From Rhizophagus sp. LPA8_4_AMF (Eukaryota; Glomeromycota; Glomeromycetes; Glomerales; Glomeraceae), in the NCBI GenBank assembly GCA_021464525.1, contig JADRCO010001288.1, positions 1 through 20,625 on the forward strand: a stretch of 20,625 bases of DNA. The letters are read 5' to 3'. This document shows, piece after piece, positions 19,744 to 20,625 of this stretch. Numbering within the stretch: position 1 is the stretch's first letter; each line of letters opens with the position of its first letter. Under the pieces are notes generated by a model, which worked only from the letters and a program-made list of their open reading frames with translations, did not search any database and was not told the origin of the DNA. A program made the translations under genes and the position numbers.

Positions 19744-20340
19744 TAATTAATGCTTATGGAACAGGTTTAGGAGCTGTTCTTTCCCAAAAGGATAAGAAGG
19801 GAAAGAATATGTTGTTGCTTATGCAAGTAGAAGCTTGAATAGACATGAACAAAATTATGCAGTAATAGATTTAAAATGCCTTGCTATAGTATGGACTATC
19901 AATTACTTTCAACATTATTTAGGATTACTACCCTTCTCAGTAGTAACTAATCACTCTTCTCTCAAATGGTTACAAATATCAAAGATTCCAACTGGTAGAT
20001 GAGCAAGATGGATAATGCAATTACAACAATATGACTTTACTATTCAACACAGGGCTGGAAAAGCCAATGCAAATGCTAATGCACTTTCAAGGATTAATAC
20101 AACAGAAGAGTTACTTAATTCAGTTGAATGTTTTTTTATTTCAATCAATAATAAAAATGAAGAAATTGAATATGGATGCCACTCAGTGACTCCAACAATT
20201 ACTGTTTTAGAAGAAAAATTAATTGATTTGTATATGGAAAAAGACATTTGTGAACAATGTGAAGTGCCAAATAATAATATCAGAAAGAGAGGAATTGCAT
20301 GGAACGCTCCAAGATTATGCACTTTATTTTACAGATGAGA
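19744..20340 (+). mobile_element. Fossil fragment of a Ty3/gypsy-type LTR retrotransposon
   Basis: This is a piece of the pol region: the RNase H domain with AYGTGLGAVLSQKD at its start, then VAYASRSLNRHEQNYA, the SLKWL block and the YDFTIQHRAGKANANANALSR end (about 20020-20096), followed by roughly 240 bp of spacer-type sequence before the integrase. No reverse transcriptase, integrase core, gag or LTR is visible here. The copy is broken, with a few breaks, and truncated on the left where it meets a DNA-transposon fragment. The well-kept residues suggest a moderate rather than ancient age. Confidence 0.85.
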
Positions 20341-20625
20341 ACAATAATTACATCAAGCTGCTTTTAATCCCAAAATTGATGAAGATTGGATTGAAAGGGA
20401 ATATTAAAGTGAAATTATTACAAGACAAGGAATCTTTAATATTTGTGAAAATTGTAACAAGAAGGATAAACTAATCAATGTATGGGAAATTCACTATGGA
20501 TATAATAGTTAGTGCTCTTTAATTGCCCTATAAAAAGTAATTGTACGTTATTTGTACAGGTTTTATACAACTTTGTACGGAATTTGTACAAAATTTGTAG
20601 TGGTGTATACTATATAATAACTTTT
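20341..20625. other. Window end, no gene recognised
   Basis: Lysine-rich open stretches here overlap the end of the retroelement fossil in another frame and match no family I recognise. The last 100 bases contain a cluster of TTGTAC words. Confidence 0.4.
20541..20589. repeat. Clustered TTGTAC words
   Basis: TTGTAC occurs at 20541, 20552, 20573 and 20584, three of the four as TTTGTAC. The spacing is 11, 21 and 11 bp, close to whole turns of the helix. It may be a sub-terminal region of another element cut by the window end. Confidence 0.6.

Noticed and set aside
20044-20322. Reverse-strand 92-codon open stretch
   Set aside because: Antisense to the retroelement fossil.
1-20625. tRNA or rRNA genes
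   Set aside because: No tRNA-like cloverleaf with a TTCRANY box and no conserved rRNA segment was noticed by eye; a covariance-model scan would be needed to exclude them fully.

Overview
The window looks like an arbuscular mycorrhizal fungus of the Rhizophagus type (inference). The DNA is extremely AT-rich. Introns are short, with GTAAGT donors and CTAAC/CTAAT-like branch sites. It carries tyrosine-kinase-like (TKL) kinases with an N-terminal CxxC...CxxC ribbon and a C-terminal SQA-Y-x-S-x-LL box, an F-box/leucine-rich gene, and many decayed DNA transposons. These are typical of the expanded families in that group. No search was run.

Layout: 1-2700 holds a decayed DDE transposase and plain AT-rich spacer. 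2719-9134 (+) is a long TKL kinase / coiled-coil gene. 9910-11773 is a decayed Tc1-type transposon with matching ends and TA target duplications; a 586-bp hAT-type non-autonomous element sits inside its transposase. 12134-12292 is a tiny ORF with three 24-bp repeats. 12404-14177 (+) is a second, damaged TKL kinase. 15663-17096 (-) is an intact F-box gene. 17097-19299 is spacer with two palindromic CACGTG sites. 19300-19738 holds two opposite-facing fragments of a DDE transposase, followed by a fossil piece of a Ty3/gypsy-type polyprotein (19744-20340).

Main result: the 3.7 kb between the first coding exons and the kinase exon of gene 1 is not ordinary satellite or one giant intron. It reads as a chain of about 39 complete small introns, nearly all 75-114 nt, separated by 37 exons of exactly 3 nt and one final exon of 1 nt. 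Each unit has the form ...TAG|NNN|GTAAGT.... Joining the triplets in the phase set by the upstream exons gives an open, protein-like sequence. The 1-nt exon then supplies exactly the phase needed to enter the kinase reading frame. The junction falls next to a T-S-G-x4-D-x-[FL]-I motif that the second kinase in this window also carries. Inside the array, five ATG units in a row encode an aspartate run, and a three-unit higher-order repeat encodes a three-residue peptide repeat. The protein repeats therefore appear to have grown by duplication of whole intron+codon units. I know of no described gene with a comparable chain; this rests on sequence reading only and needs transcript evidence.

The two kinases and the F-box protein are probably members of large signalling and ubiquitin-ligase families. 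Nothing in the sequence shows that they act together.
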